A stretch of 64,000 bases of DNA from CADCTP01 sp963849885 (GTDB lineage Bacteria > Actinomycetota > Actinomycetes > Mycobacteriales > CADCTP01). The translations under genes and the position numbers were made by a program. This document shows, one piece after another, positions 8,427 through 16,433 of the stretch. The stretch spans positions 69,121 through 133,120 of the forward strand of contig CAWKIV010000015.1 of the NCBI GenBank assembly GCA_963849885.1, written 5' to 3'. A model generated the notes under the pieces. That model was not told where the DNA came from and searched no databases. It saw nothing but the letters and a program-made list of their open reading frames with translations. Numbering within the stretch: position 1 is the first letter of the stretch; the number at the start of each line of letters is the position of its first letter.

Positions 8427-10443
8427 GGTCGTGGGTGGTGCGGAGGACGGTGACGATCTCGTCGAGGATGGCGGTCAGGCCGTAGTCCTTGGGGGTGAAG
8501 ACGCGGGCGACGCCGGCGGCGCGCAGCGCGACCGCGTCGGCGGGCGGGATGATGCCGCCGACCACGACCGGCACGTCGTCCAGCCCGGCCTCGCGCAGGC
8601 CGCGGACCACCTCGGGGACGACCGAGCGGTGCGAGCCGGAGAGCACGGACAGCCCGACCACGTCCACGTCCTCCTCCACCGCGGCCGCCACCAGCTGCCG
8701 CGGGGTGAGCCGGATGCCCTGGTAGACGACCTCGAAGCCGACGTCCCGGGCCCGTACCGCGATCTGCTCGGCGCCGTTGGAGTGCCCGTCCAGGCCGGGC
8801 TTGCCGACCAGCATCCGCAGCCGCGGCCGGCCCAGCTCGGCCGCCGTCGCCCGGACCCGCTCCCGGACCGCGGCGATCGCTGCCATCCCGGTGGCGTCCG
8901 AGCTCGGGGACGCCGCGCCGGACACCCCGGTGGGCGCCCGGTACTCACCGAACACCTCCCGCAGCACCCCGGCCCACTCGCCGGTGGTCACCCCGACCCG
9001 GGCGCAGTGCAGCGTCGGCGGCACCAGGTTGGCCTCGGTCTTCGCCGCCGCGCGCAGCTCGTCCAGCGCCTCGGCCACCTCGACGGCGTCCCGGCCCGCG
9101 CGCCACTCCCGCACCGCGGCCGTCGCCGCCGCCTCCACCGCCGGGTCCACCGTCTGCACCGCGGCGTCCGGGTCCGCGGTGAGCGGCGACGGCTCGGTCT
9201 CGGTGAAGCGGTTGACCCCGACCACGACGTCCTCGCCGGTCTCCACCCGCCGCCGCCGCTCCGCCAGCGACGCGACCAGCTCGGTCTTCATGTAGCCCGA
9301 CTCGACCGCGGCGACCGCCCCGCCCAGCTCCTGCACCCGGTCCATCTCGGCCCGGGCGCCGGCCACGATGGCGACCACCTTCGCCTCGACGACGTGCGAG
9401 CCGTCGAAGAGGTCGCCGTACTCCAGCAGGTCGGTCTCGTACGCGAGCACCTGCTGGAAGCGCAGCGACCACTGCTGGTCCCAGGGGCGGGGCAGCCCGA
9501 GCGCCTCGTTCCAGGCCGGCAGCTGGACCGCGCGGGCCCGGGCGTCCTTCGACAGCGTCACGCCGAGCATCTCCAGCACGATGCGCTGCACGTTGTTCTC
9601 CGGCTGGGCCGCGGTCAGGCCGAGCGAGTTGACCTGCACGCCGTACCGGAAGCGGCGCTGGTCCGGGTCGGTGACGCCGTACCGCTCGGTCACCAGCGAG
9701 TCCCACAGCCGGCCGAAGGCGCGCAGCTTGCACATCTCCTCGACGAACCGCACCCCGGCGTTGACGAAGAACGACACCCGGGCCACCACGTCGCCGAACC
9801 GCTCGGCCGGCACCTGCCCGGAGTCGCGGACCGCGTCCAGCACCGCGATCGCCGTGCACAGCGCGTACGCCACCTCCTGGACCGGGGTCGCCCCGGCCTC
9901 CTGCAGGTGGTACGAGCAGATGTTGATCGGGTTCCACTTCGGCAGCGCGGTCACCGCCCAGGCCACCGTGTCGGTGGTGAGCCGCAGCGACGGGCCGGGC
10001 GGGAAGACGTACGTGCCGCGGGAGAGGTATTCCTTGACGATGTCGTTCTGCGTCGTGCCGGCCAGCTGGGTCAGGTCGGCGCCCTGCTCCTCGGCCACGG
10101 TGACGTAGAGCGCGAGCAGCCACAGCGCCGTCGCGTTGATCGTCATCGACGTGTTGGCCGCGGCCAGCGGGATGCCGTCGAAGAGCGCCCGCAGGTCGCC
10201 GACGTGCGCGATCGGCACGCCGACCTTGCCGACCTCGCCGCGGGCGAGCTCGGCGTCCGGGTCGTAGCCGGTCTGGGTGGGCAGGTCGAAGGCCACCGAC
10301 AGCCCGGTCTGGCCCTTGGCCAGGTTGCGCCGGTAGAGCAGGTTGGACTCGGCGGGCGAGGAATGTCCCGCGTACGTCCGCATGACCCAGGGACGGTCGC
10401 GGACCGGCGGGTCGGCCGCGGGGTCGCGAGACGGCATCGGCAC
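8419..10443 (-). CDS. meaA: Ethylmalonyl-CoA mutase-type coenzyme B12 mutase (MeaA-like)
   Basis: A 674-aa single-chain acyl-CoA mutase. It has an N-terminal TIM-barrel mutase domain (VMRTYAGHSSPAESNLLYRR, NTSMTINATALWLLALY, LAGTTQNDIVKEYLSRGTY, NPINICSYHLQEAGAT) and a C-terminal B12-binding domain with the D-x-H-x-x-G lower-ligand motif in GLDGHSNGAEQIA. Single-chain MeaA/Ecm proteins act in the ethylmalonyl-CoA pathway, rearranging ethylmalonyl-CoA to methylsuccinyl-CoA. A one-chain methylmalonyl-CoA mutase homologue is the alternative. GTG 10443 has a GGGAGG site upstream; ATG 10437 is the next option. The PduO-type adenosyltransferase at 11374 could supply its adenosylcobalamin. Confidence 0.88.
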   Translation of the reverse strand: MPMPSRDPAADPPVRDRPWVMRTYAGHSSPAESNLLYRRNLAKGQTGLSVAFDLPTQTGYDPDAELARGEVGKVGVPIAHVGDLRALFDGIPLAAANTSMTINATALWLLALYVTVAEEQGADLTQLAGTTQNDIVKEYLSRGTYVFPPGPSLRLTTDTVAWAVTALPKWNPINICSYHLQEAGATPVQEVAYALCTAIAVLDAVRDSGQVPAERFGDVVARVSFFVNAGVRFVEEMCKLRAFGRLWDSLVTERYGVTDPDQRRFRYGVQVNSLGLTAAQPENNVQRIVLEMLGVTLSKDARARAVQLPAWNEALGLPRPWDQQWSLRFQQVLAYETDLLEYGDLFDGSHVVEAKVVAIVAGARAEMDRVQELGGAVAAVESGYMKTELVASLAERRRRVETGEDVVVGVNRFTETEPSPLTADPDAAVQTVDPAVEAAATAAVREWRAGRDAVEVAEALDELRAAAKTEANLVPPTLHCARVGVTTGEWAGVLREVFGEYRAPTGVSGAASPSSDATGMAAIAAVRERVRATAAELGRPRLRMLVGKPGLDGHSNGAEQIAVRARDVGFEVVYQGIRLTPRQLVAAAVEEDVDVVGLSVLSGSHRSVVPEVVRGLREAGLDDVPVVVGGIIPPADAVALRAAGVARVFTPKDYGLTAILDEIVTVLRTTHDLS

Positions 10444-10534
10444 GGCTGGCCTCCCGGAGATTCCATCCAGACTAGGGTCGGGCCAGCCCGCGGGCATCGT
10501 GTGATCGGTCACGCAGGGCAGTCGGGCGGGCTCC

Positions 10535-10849
10535 TCAGGCCAGCACGGACCGGCGGCGCTCCACCGCGATGACGCGGTCGAGCCGGGTGAGCGCGAGCAG
10601 CCGGGCCACCCGGGGGCCGGCGTCGCAGAGCACCAGCTCGCGGTCCTGCAGGCGGGCCCGGCGGTGGGCGGCGACGAGCACGCCCAGCCCGGTCGCGTCG
10701 AGCAGCTCGACCCCGGACAGGTCGACCAGCAGCCGGCCGGAGCCGCGCGCGAGCGCCTCCTGCAGCGCCTCCCGCGCCGCCGCCGCACCCCGCACGTCGA
10801 GTCGCCCGACCAGCTCGACCCCGCCGTCGTCCGTCACCCTCGCTCGCAT
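10535..10849 (-). CDS. STAS-domain anti-sigma-factor-antagonist-like protein
   Basis: A 104-aa single STAS domain. The core VDLSGVELLDATGLGVLV matches the loop that carries the phosphorylated Ser in SpoIIAA/RsbV-type antagonists. Here Ala and Thr occupy the usual Ser-Ser positions, so phospho-regulation, if present, would use Thr. Such proteins release sigma factors by binding anti-sigma kinases. No kinase or sigma partner is adjacent. The start ATG 10849 has a GGAGG site. Confidence 0.85.
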   Translation of the reverse strand: MRARVTDDGGVELVGRLDVRGAAAAREALQEALARGSGRLLVDLSGVELLDATGLGVLVAAHRRARLQDRELVLCDAGPRVARLLALTRLDRVIAVERRRSVLA

Positions 10850-11001
10850 GGCGCCCCTCCCCCGCGATACGCCGGTACTGAGAAGACCCGATCCGCCCCT
10901 GATACGTCTCGCCGTCGGCGAGATCGTCACCGGATCGTCACCTCGGGTGTCCACCGCTGTCGGCACGGGCATCCGGTCGCGAACGGTGCCAGACTGGACA
11001 C

Positions 11002-11340
11002 ATGCCCATCGAGACCGGCGGCTTCCACTATGTGGCCGGTCCCGTCGCGGCCATCGTGATCATGTGCCTGCTGGCGGTGCTGGCCCGCTGGATCTTCGGC
11101 ACCGGCCGCAACCACGCCGCGGGCCGGGCGCTGCCGCCGCAGGCCGGCTCGGCCGACCACGGGCTGCTCCGCCCGGTGGCCGAGCTGCCCGACCGGGCCG
11201 CCGGCGCCGCGCTGCGGGCGGTGCTCTCCGACGCCGGCATCCGGTCCACGCTCGGCGTCCGGCGGGACGGCAGCGTGCAGGTGCTGGTCTTCCCGGACGA
11301 CGAGGACCGGGCCCGCCGCCTGGTGCCCCCGGCGGTCTGA
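11002..11340 (+). CDS. Small single-pass membrane protein, unknown
   Basis: A 112-aa protein with one membrane segment near the N-terminus (GPVAAIVIMCLLAVLARWIFG, about residues 13-33). A cytoplasmic tail follows, containing an ACT/DUF2007-like stretch: LRAVLSDAGIRSTLGVRRDG, then VQVLVFPDDEDRARRLV. I do not recognise a characterised family. It lies 33 bases upstream of the cobalamin adenosyltransferase gene and is probably transcribed with it. That neighbour is the only functional hint. Confidence 0.7.
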   Translation: MPIETGGFHYVAGPVAAIVIMCLLAVLARWIFGTGRNHAAGRALPPQAGSADHGLLRPVAELPDRAAGAALRAVLSDAGIRSTLGVRRDGSVQVLVFPDDEDRARRLVPPAV

Positions 11341-11373
11341 GGCACCGCCGGGAGGCGCCCGTAGGGTGGCCCC

Positions 11374-11946
11374 ATGGCCGTGCACCTGACCCGTATCTAC
11401 ACCAAGACCGGCGACACCGGGACCACCGCGCTCGGCGACATGAGCCGGGTGCGCAAGACCGACCCGCGGCTGGCTGCGTACGCGGACGTCGACGAGGCCA
11501 ACTCGGCCATCGGGGTGGCGATCGCGCTGGGCGCGCTGCCGGAGCCGATCGCGGCGCTGCTGCGCACGGTGCAGAACGACCTCTTCGACGTCGGCGCCGA
11601 CCTGTGCACGCCGGTGGTGCCCGACCCGGAGTTCCCGCCGCTGCGGGTGACCGACGCGCAGGTGCAGCGGCTGGAGGCGGCCTGCGACGAGTACAACCCG
11701 CGGCTGCCCAAGCTGGACAGCTTCCTGCTCCCGGGCGGCACGCCGGGGGCGGCGTTGCTGCACGTGGCCCGCACCGTGGTGCGCCGGGCCGAGCGGAGCA
11801 CCTGGCTGCTGCTCGAGGCCGACCCGGACCGGACCGGCGAGGTGCCGGCCCGCTACCTCAACCGGCTGTCGGACCTGCTCTTCATCCTGGCCCGCACGGC
11901 GAACCCGGACGGCGACGTGCTCTGGGCGCCGGGGGCAAACCGCTAA
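11374..11946 (+). CDS. PduO-type ATP:cob(I)alamin adenosyltransferase
   Basis: A 190-aa enzyme that transfers the 5'-deoxyadenosyl group of ATP to cob(I)alamin, making adenosylcobalamin. It starts IYTKTGDTGTTALGDMSRV, the PduO ATP-binding signature. It also has YADVDEANSAIGVAIA, the VQNDLFDVGADL helix, and the conserved HVARTVVRRAER and YLNRLSDLLFILAR helices of the trimeric family. The start is ATG 11374. It is a likely cofactor supplier for the B12-dependent mutase 1 kb away. It converges with the DUF2550 gene; the stops are 11 bases apart. Confidence 0.95.
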   Translation: MAVHLTRIYTKTGDTGTTALGDMSRVRKTDPRLAAYADVDEANSAIGVAIALGALPEPIAALLRTVQNDLFDVGADLCTPVVPDPEFPPLRVTDAQVQRLEAACDEYNPRLPKLDSFLLPGGTPGAALLHVARTVVRRAERSTWLLLEADPDRTGEVPARYLNRLSDLLFILARTANPDGDVLWAPGANR

Positions 11947-11957
11947 ACGGTTTCAGT

Positions 11958-12398
11958 TCACGAGGCTGCGTAGCCGGGAACCGTGAAACCCGGCGGCGCC
12001 GACTCCAGCCAGGACAGGAAGCCGGTGACCGCGCCGGCGCTCATCGCCACCTGCACCGGCCCGCTGCCGGCCTGGCACTCCACGATCACCGCGCCGGCCT
12101 GCACCGCCCACGACTCCGCGCCGGTGGGCAGCCGCCGGCCGACCACCTGCAGCTCGCGCCGGGACATCGTGCGGGCCGGCTTCACCGACAGCGCGAACAG
12201 CCGATACCACAGCAGGTCGTCACCGGTGTAGCGGCCGACGCCGAGCGCCCAGCCGCCGCCGATCCGGCCGAACCGGGTGCGCAGGCTCATGTCGATCGAG
12301 CCGGCCGGCCGCAGCAGCACCCGCCGCCGCAACGCCAGCAGCACCAGGAACAGGACGACCAGGCCGACGGCCACGGCGACGGCCAGCAGGACCTCCAC
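11958..12398 (-). CDS. DUF2550 membrane protein
   Basis: A 146-aa protein with one N-terminal membrane helix (LLAVAVAVGLVVLFLVLLAL) then a cytoplasmic DUF2550 domain: GSIDMSLRTRF, WALGVGRYTGDDLLWYRLF, SVKPARTMSRRELQV. The family is found next to atpC in many actinobacteria and has no known function. It starts 17 bases after the atpC stop and is presumably co-transcribed with it, so the atpC-DUF2550 pair keeps its usual order although atpC itself is detached from the main ATP synthase operon. Confidence 0.88.
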   Translation of the reverse strand: MEVLLAVAVAVGLVVLFLVLLALRRRVLLRPAGSIDMSLRTRFGRIGGGWALGVGRYTGDDLLWYRLFALSVKPARTMSRRELQVVGRRLPTGAESWAVQAGAVIVECQAGSGPVQVAMSAGAVTGFLSWLESAPPGFTVPGYAAS

Positions 12399-12415
12399 CG
12401 CCGCCGCCCTCCGAC

Positions 12416-12811
12416 TTAGACCGGCTGGCCCGAGGCACGCAGCCGGGACAGCGCCCGGCTGGCGGCCGCGCCCGCCTCGTGGTCGTCGTCGCCCGCCGAG
12501 CGGGCCCGCTCCAGCGCCTGCTGGGCCCGGCCGACGTCGATCTCGTCGGCGCGCTCGGCCAGCTCGGCGAGGATCGACACCCCGTCGTCGGTCACCGACA
12601 GGAAGCCGCCGTGCACCGCGAAGACGAGCTCCCCGCCGCCGTCCTCCTGCTGGATCCGGACGATGCCGCCGGGGGCGAGCTCGCCCAGCAGCGGCGCGTG
12701 GCCGGGCAGCACGCCCAGCTCACCCTCGGTCGTCCGGGCGATCACCATGCGAGCCTCGCCCGACCACAGCAGTCGCTCGACCGAGACGAGCTCGACGTGC
12801 ACAGTTGCCAC
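12416..12811 (-). CDS. atpC: F1Fo ATP synthase epsilon subunit
   Basis: A 131-aa epsilon subunit of the F1 rotor stalk, with the beta-sandwich domain (TVHVELVSVERLLWSGEARM, GELGVLPGHAPLLGELAPG, FAVHGGFLSVTDDGVSILAE) followed by the helical domain (IDVGRAQQALERARSA). The start is GTG 12811 with AAGGAG upstream. In nearly all bacteria atpC follows atpD directly. Here 1.2 kb with two opposite-strand genes and a strong hairpin separates them, so atpC must have its own promoter in 12812-12881. Confidence 0.96.
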   Translation of the reverse strand: MATVHVELVSVERLLWSGEARMVIARTTEGELGVLPGHAPLLGELAPGGIVRIQQEDGGGELVFAVHGGFLSVTDDGVSILAELAERADEIDVGRAQQALERARSAGDDDHEAGAAASRALSRLRASGQPV

Positions 12812-12881
12812 GCGGATCTCCTTCGTCGGCGGGGTCCTGCGCAGTCTAGCCAGTCCCCGCCGGCCGGTTAGGGTCGGGCCT

Positions 12882-13550
12882 GTGCCATCCCGCCCGTACG
12901 TGCTGCTGAGCTGCGCCGTGTCGCTGGACGGCTGCCTCGACGACACGACCGCGCGGCGGCTGGTGCTGTCCGGCCCGGCCGACCTCGACCGGGTGGACGC
13001 GGAGCGGGCCGGCTGCGACGCGATCCTGGTCGGCGCGGGCACGGTGCGCCGGGACGACCCGCGGCTGGAGGTGCGGTCGGCGCCGCGCCGGCAGGCCAGG
13101 GTCCACAGCGGACGGTCGCCGTCCCCGGTCCGGGTGGTGCTGACCCGCGGCGGCGGGCTGGACCCGGGCGCGCGGCTGTTCGGCTCCGGTACGGCCGAGC
13201 GGCTGGTCTACTGCGCGACGCCGGGGCTGGCCGGCACCCGGCAACGGCTCGCGGCGGTGGCGACCGTGCTGGACGCCGGCCCGGCCGGCGACCTCGGCCG
13301 GGTGCTGGACGACCTGGCCGGGCGGGGCGTGCGCCGGCTCATGGTCGAGGGCGGCAGCGCGGTGCTGGCCGGCTTCCTCGGCGCCGGGCTGGCCGACGAG
13401 CTGCAGCTGGCCGTGGCGCCGCTGCTGGTCGGCGACCCGCGGGCGCCGCGCTTCCTCGGCGCCGGGCCGCGCCGGGCCCGGTTGCTCGGGATGCGGCCGG
13501 TCGGGGACGCCGCGCTGCTGCGGTACGCGCTGTCGGACCGCGCCTCGTGA
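12882..13550 (+). CDS. RibD-C type pyrimidine reductase (riboflavin biosynthesis-like)
   Basis: A 222-aa dihydrofolate-reductase-fold protein of the RibD C-terminal family, which reduces the ribosylamino-pyrimidine intermediate in riboflavin synthesis using NADPH. Features are PYVLLSCAVSLDGCLDD, CDAILVGAGTVRRDDPRL (conserved substrate-binding loop), VRRLMVEGGSAVLAGFLGAG (the cofactor-loop GG) and ELQLAVAPLLVGD. The start GTG 12882 lies opposite the atpC promoter. It overlaps the deaminase gene by 4 bases (GTGA), so reductase and deaminase are separate chains in the reverse of the usual RibD order. Confidence 0.88.
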   Translation: MPSRPYVLLSCAVSLDGCLDDTTARRLVLSGPADLDRVDAERAGCDAILVGAGTVRRDDPRLEVRSAPRRQARVHSGRSPSPVRVVLTRGGGLDPGARLFGSGTAERLVYCATPGLAGTRQRLAAVATVLDAGPAGDLGRVLDDLAGRGVRRLMVEGGSAVLAGFLGAGLADELQLAVAPLLVGDPRAPRFLGAGPRRARLLGMRPVGDAALLRYALSDRAS

Positions 13551-13984
13551 CCGCCGCCGACCACGAGCTCCTCCGGCTGGCGGTGGAGCTCGCCCGGAGC
13601 TGCCCGGTGTCCACGACCGCGTACGCGGTGGGCGCGCTGGTGGTGGCGGCGGACGGCACCGAGCGGGGCCGCGGGCACTCCCGGGAGACCGGCGGGCACG
13701 TGCACGCCGAGGAGGTGGCGCTGGCCCGGGCCGGCGCGGCCGCCGCCGGGGGCACCGTCTACAGCTCGCTGGAGCCGTGCGGGTGCCGCCGGTCCCGGCC
13801 GGTGTCGTGCGCGGAGCTGATCGTCGCGGCCGGGGTGCGGCGGGTGGTCTTCGCGCTGCGCGAGCCGCCGCTGTTGGCCGACGGCGGCGGGGCGGACCGG
13901 CTGGCCGCGGCCGGCGTGGAGGTCGTCGAGCTGCCCGAGCTGGCCGGCGCCGTCCGGGCCGCCAACCACCACCTGCTCGGCTGA
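13547..13984 (+). CDS. CMP/dCMP-type deaminase domain protein (RibD-N like)
   Basis: A 145-aa zinc deaminase. The zinc/catalytic motif is HVHAEE at residue ~52, and the two Cys ligands lie in SLEPCGCRRSRPVSCAELI. Together with the overlapping reductase gene it would make a split version of bifunctional RibD (deamination, then reduction of the pyrimidine intermediate). The Cys-loop sequence is unlike the usual EPCxxxGRTPPC of RibD, so a different deaminase substrate is possible. The gene ends just before a perfect 21-bp hairpin. Confidence 0.8.
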   Translation: MTAADHELLRLAVELARSCPVSTTAYAVGALVVAADGTERGRGHSRETGGHVHAEEVALARAGAAAAGGTVYSSLEPCGCRRSRPVSCAELIVAAGVRRVVFALREPPLLADGGGADRLAAAGVEVVELPELAGAVRAANHHLLG

Positions 13985-13985
13985 G

Positions 13986-14031
13986 CGACGGCGGCGGCCG
14001 GGCCCGTTGCCGGGCCCGGCCGCCGCCGTCG
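13986..14031. terminator. Perfect 21-bp-stem hairpin between convergent genes
   Basis: The arms at 13986-14006 and 14011-14031 are exact reverse complements, with a 4-base TTGC loop. It sits between the stops of the deaminase gene (+ strand, 13984) and atpD (- strand, 14041), so it would end transcription from both sides. No U-tract follows, which is common for high-GC actinomycete terminators. Confidence 0.85.
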
Positions 14032-14040
14032 TACGCGCCG

Positions 14041-15494
14041 CTACTTGTTGAGCTCGGAGGCCTTCTTCTCCACGTCCTCGATCCCGCCGCAGAGGAAGAA
14101 CGCCTGCTCCGGCAGGTGGTCGTAGTCGCCCCGGGTCAGCGCCTGGAACGACTCGATCGTGTCGGACAGCGACACCACCGAACCGGGCTGGCCGGTGAAC
14201 TGCTCGGCCACCAGCAGGTTCTGCGAGAGGAAGCGCTGGATCCGGCGGGCCCGCCCGACCAGCACCCGGTCCTCTTCGGACAGTTCGTCGATGCCGAGGA
14301 TCGCGATGATGTCCTGCAGCTCGTTGTAGCGCTGCAGGATCCGCTTGACCTCCTGCGCGACGTCGTAGTGCTCCTGCCCGATGTACTGCGGGTCCAGGAT
14401 CCGCGAGGTCGAGTCGAGGGGGTCCACCGCCGGGTAGATGCCCAGCTCGGAGATCGGCCGGGACAGCACCGTGGTGGCGTCGAGGTGCGCGAACGTGGTG
14501 TGCGGAGCCGGGTCGGTGATGTCGTCCGCCGGCACGTAGATCGCCTGCATCGAGGTGATCGAGTGACCGCGGGTGGACGTGATCCGCTCCTGCAGCACGC
14601 CCATCTCGTCCGCCAGCGTCGGCTGGTAGCCCACCGCGGACGGCATCCGGCCGAGCAGCGTGGAGACCTCGGAGCCGGCCTGGGTGAACCGGAAGATGTT
14701 GTCGATGAAGAGCAGCACGTCCTGCTTCTGCACGTCGCGGAAGTATTCCGCCATGGTCAGCGCGGACAGGCCGACCCGCAGCCGGGTGCCCGGCGGCTCG
14801 TCCATCTGGCCGAAGACCAGCGCGGTCTGCTGGATGACGCCGGACTCGGTCATCTCCAGGAAGAGGTCGTTGCCCTCGCGGGTCCGCTCCCCCACCCCGG
14901 CGAAGACCGACACCCCGCCGAACTCCTGCGCGACCCGGCGGATCATCTCCTGGATCAGCACCGTCTTGCCCACGCCGGCGCCGCCGAACAGGCCGATCTT
15001 GCCGCCGGCCACGTACGGCGTCAGCAGGTCGATGACCTTGATGCCGGTCTCCAGCAGCTGGGTCCGGCCCTCGAGCTGGTCGAAGGGCGGCGCCGACGCG
15101 GTGGATCGGCCAGCGGTCGCCCGTGAGCTCGAGGTCCGGGTCGTCGAGGCAGCGGCCGAGCGCGTTGAACACGTGCCCCTTGACCTGGTCGCCGACCGGG
15201 ACCTCGATCGGGCGGCCGGTGTCGGTCACCGGGGCGCCGCGGACCAGGCCGTCGGTGGGCTGCATGGACACCGTGCGGACGATGTTGTCGCCGATGTGCT
15301 GCTCGACCTCGAGGGTGAGCTCCTTGTTCAGCGCGGCCGCCTCGCGGGGAGTCGCCGAGGTCGACGCCGACGTGCAGCGCGTTGTGCAGCTCGGGCATCG
15401 CGTCCCGGGCGAACTCGACGTCGACGACCGGTCCGGTGACCCGAACGACCCGTCCGGTGGTGGTGGTCTCCTGGGGCTCGCGTACCGCGGTCAT
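14041..15494 (-). CDS. atpD: F1Fo ATP synthase beta subunit (two apparent 1-base insertions)
   Basis: The catalytic beta subunit of F1. In order it reads TTTTGRVVRVTGPVVDVEFA, then SMQPTDGLVRGAPVTDTG and WPIHR, then GGKIGLFGGAGVGKTVLIQE (P-loop), VSVFAGVGERTREGNDL and LFIDNIFRFTQAGSEVS. The reading frame changes twice. Dropping one C in the C4 run at about 15346-15349 restores GDSREAAALNKELTLEVEQH. Dropping one base near 15100 restores IHRSAPPFDQLEGRT. With both corrected the length is 484 codons, normal for the family. Start ATG 15494 overlaps the atpG stop (ATGA). An essential gene with two insertions is more likely sequence error than real decay. Confidence 0.9.
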
Positions 15495-16429
15495 GACCTC
15501 TCGCTCCCTGCCGAGGCGAGCGCGTTCGCGCCGCCCACGATCTCGCTGATCTCCTGGGTGATCTCCGCCTGCCGGGCCTGGTTGGCCTCGCGGGTGTAGG
15601 ACTTGATGAGCTCCTCGGCGTTGTCGGTGGCCGACTTCATGGCCCGCCGGCGGGACGCCGACTCGGAGGCCGCCGACTCCAGCAGCGCGGCGTAGATCCG
15701 CGCGTTGACGTACTTCGGCAGGATCGCGCCGAGCAGCTGCTCCGGCTCCGGCTCGAACTCGTACGCCGGCAGGTAGCCCTCCGGCGCCTCCTCCTCGCTC
15801 TCCTCGACGACCAGCGGGACGATCCGCTTGGCCACCGGCACCTGGCTGAGCATGGAGCGGAACTCGGTGTAGACGACGTGGATCTCGTCGACGCCGAGCA
15901 CCCCGTCCTCGCCTGGGCCGTCGGCCGTGTCGTCGACGCCGGCGAGGAAGGCGTCGACCAGCGTCGAGCCCACCTCGCGCGCGTTGCTGAAGTGGGGCTG
16001 CTCGGAGAACCCGGTCCACTCCCCCGCCAGCTCGCGGCGGCGGAACCGGAAGTAGGCCACGCCCTTGCGCCCGATGACGTAGAGCACCGGCTCCTTGCCC
16101 TCGGTGCGCAGCAGCGCCATCAGCTCGTTGGCCGTGCGCAGCGCGCTGGAGCTGTACGCACCGGCCAGGCCGCGGTCGCTGGTGATGATCAGCACCGCGG
16201 CTCGGCGCGGCTCCGGATGCTCCGTCAGCAGCGGGTGGTCGGTCGTCGAGTTGGAGGCGAGCGCGGACAGCGCCCGGGTCAGCTCGTTGGTGTACGGCAG
16301 CGCGGCCTCGACCCGCTGCTGCGCCTTGGCGATGCGGGACGTGGCGACCAGCTCCATCGCCTTGGTGATCTGCTTGGTCTGGGTGACGGTGCGGATCCGG
16401 CGGCGGAGGAGGCGAAGACGGCCGGCCAT
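15491..16429 (-). CDS. atpG: F1Fo ATP synthase gamma subunit
   Basis: A 312-aa gamma subunit, the central rotating shaft. It starts AGRLRLLRRRIRTVTQTKQI, followed by TKAMELVATSRIAKAQ. It has the Rossmann-like core VLIITSDRGLAGAYSSSALR and ends with the conserved C-terminal helix MKSATDNAEELIKSYTREAN, followed by QARQAEITQEISEIVGGANA. An insertion of about 20 acidic residues (VDDTADGPGEDG...) and EESEEEAPEGY in the middle is like those of other actinobacteria. It is 4 bases from atpA and overlaps atpD. Confidence 0.96.
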   Translation of the reverse strand: MAGRLRLLRRRIRTVTQTKQITKAMELVATSRIAKAQQRVEAALPYTNELTRALSALASNSTTDHPLLTEHPEPRRAAVLIITSDRGLAGAYSSSALRTANELMALLRTEGKEPVLYVIGRKGVAYFRFRRRELAGEWTGFSEQPHFSNAREVGSTLVDAFLAGVDDTADGPGEDGVLGVDEIHVVYTEFRSMLSQVPVAKRIVPLVVEESEEEAPEGYLPAYEFEPEPEQLLGAILPKYVNARIYAALLESAASESASRRRAMKSATDNAEELIKSYTREANQARQAEITQEISEIVGGANALASAGSERS

Positions 16430-16433
16430 CCGG

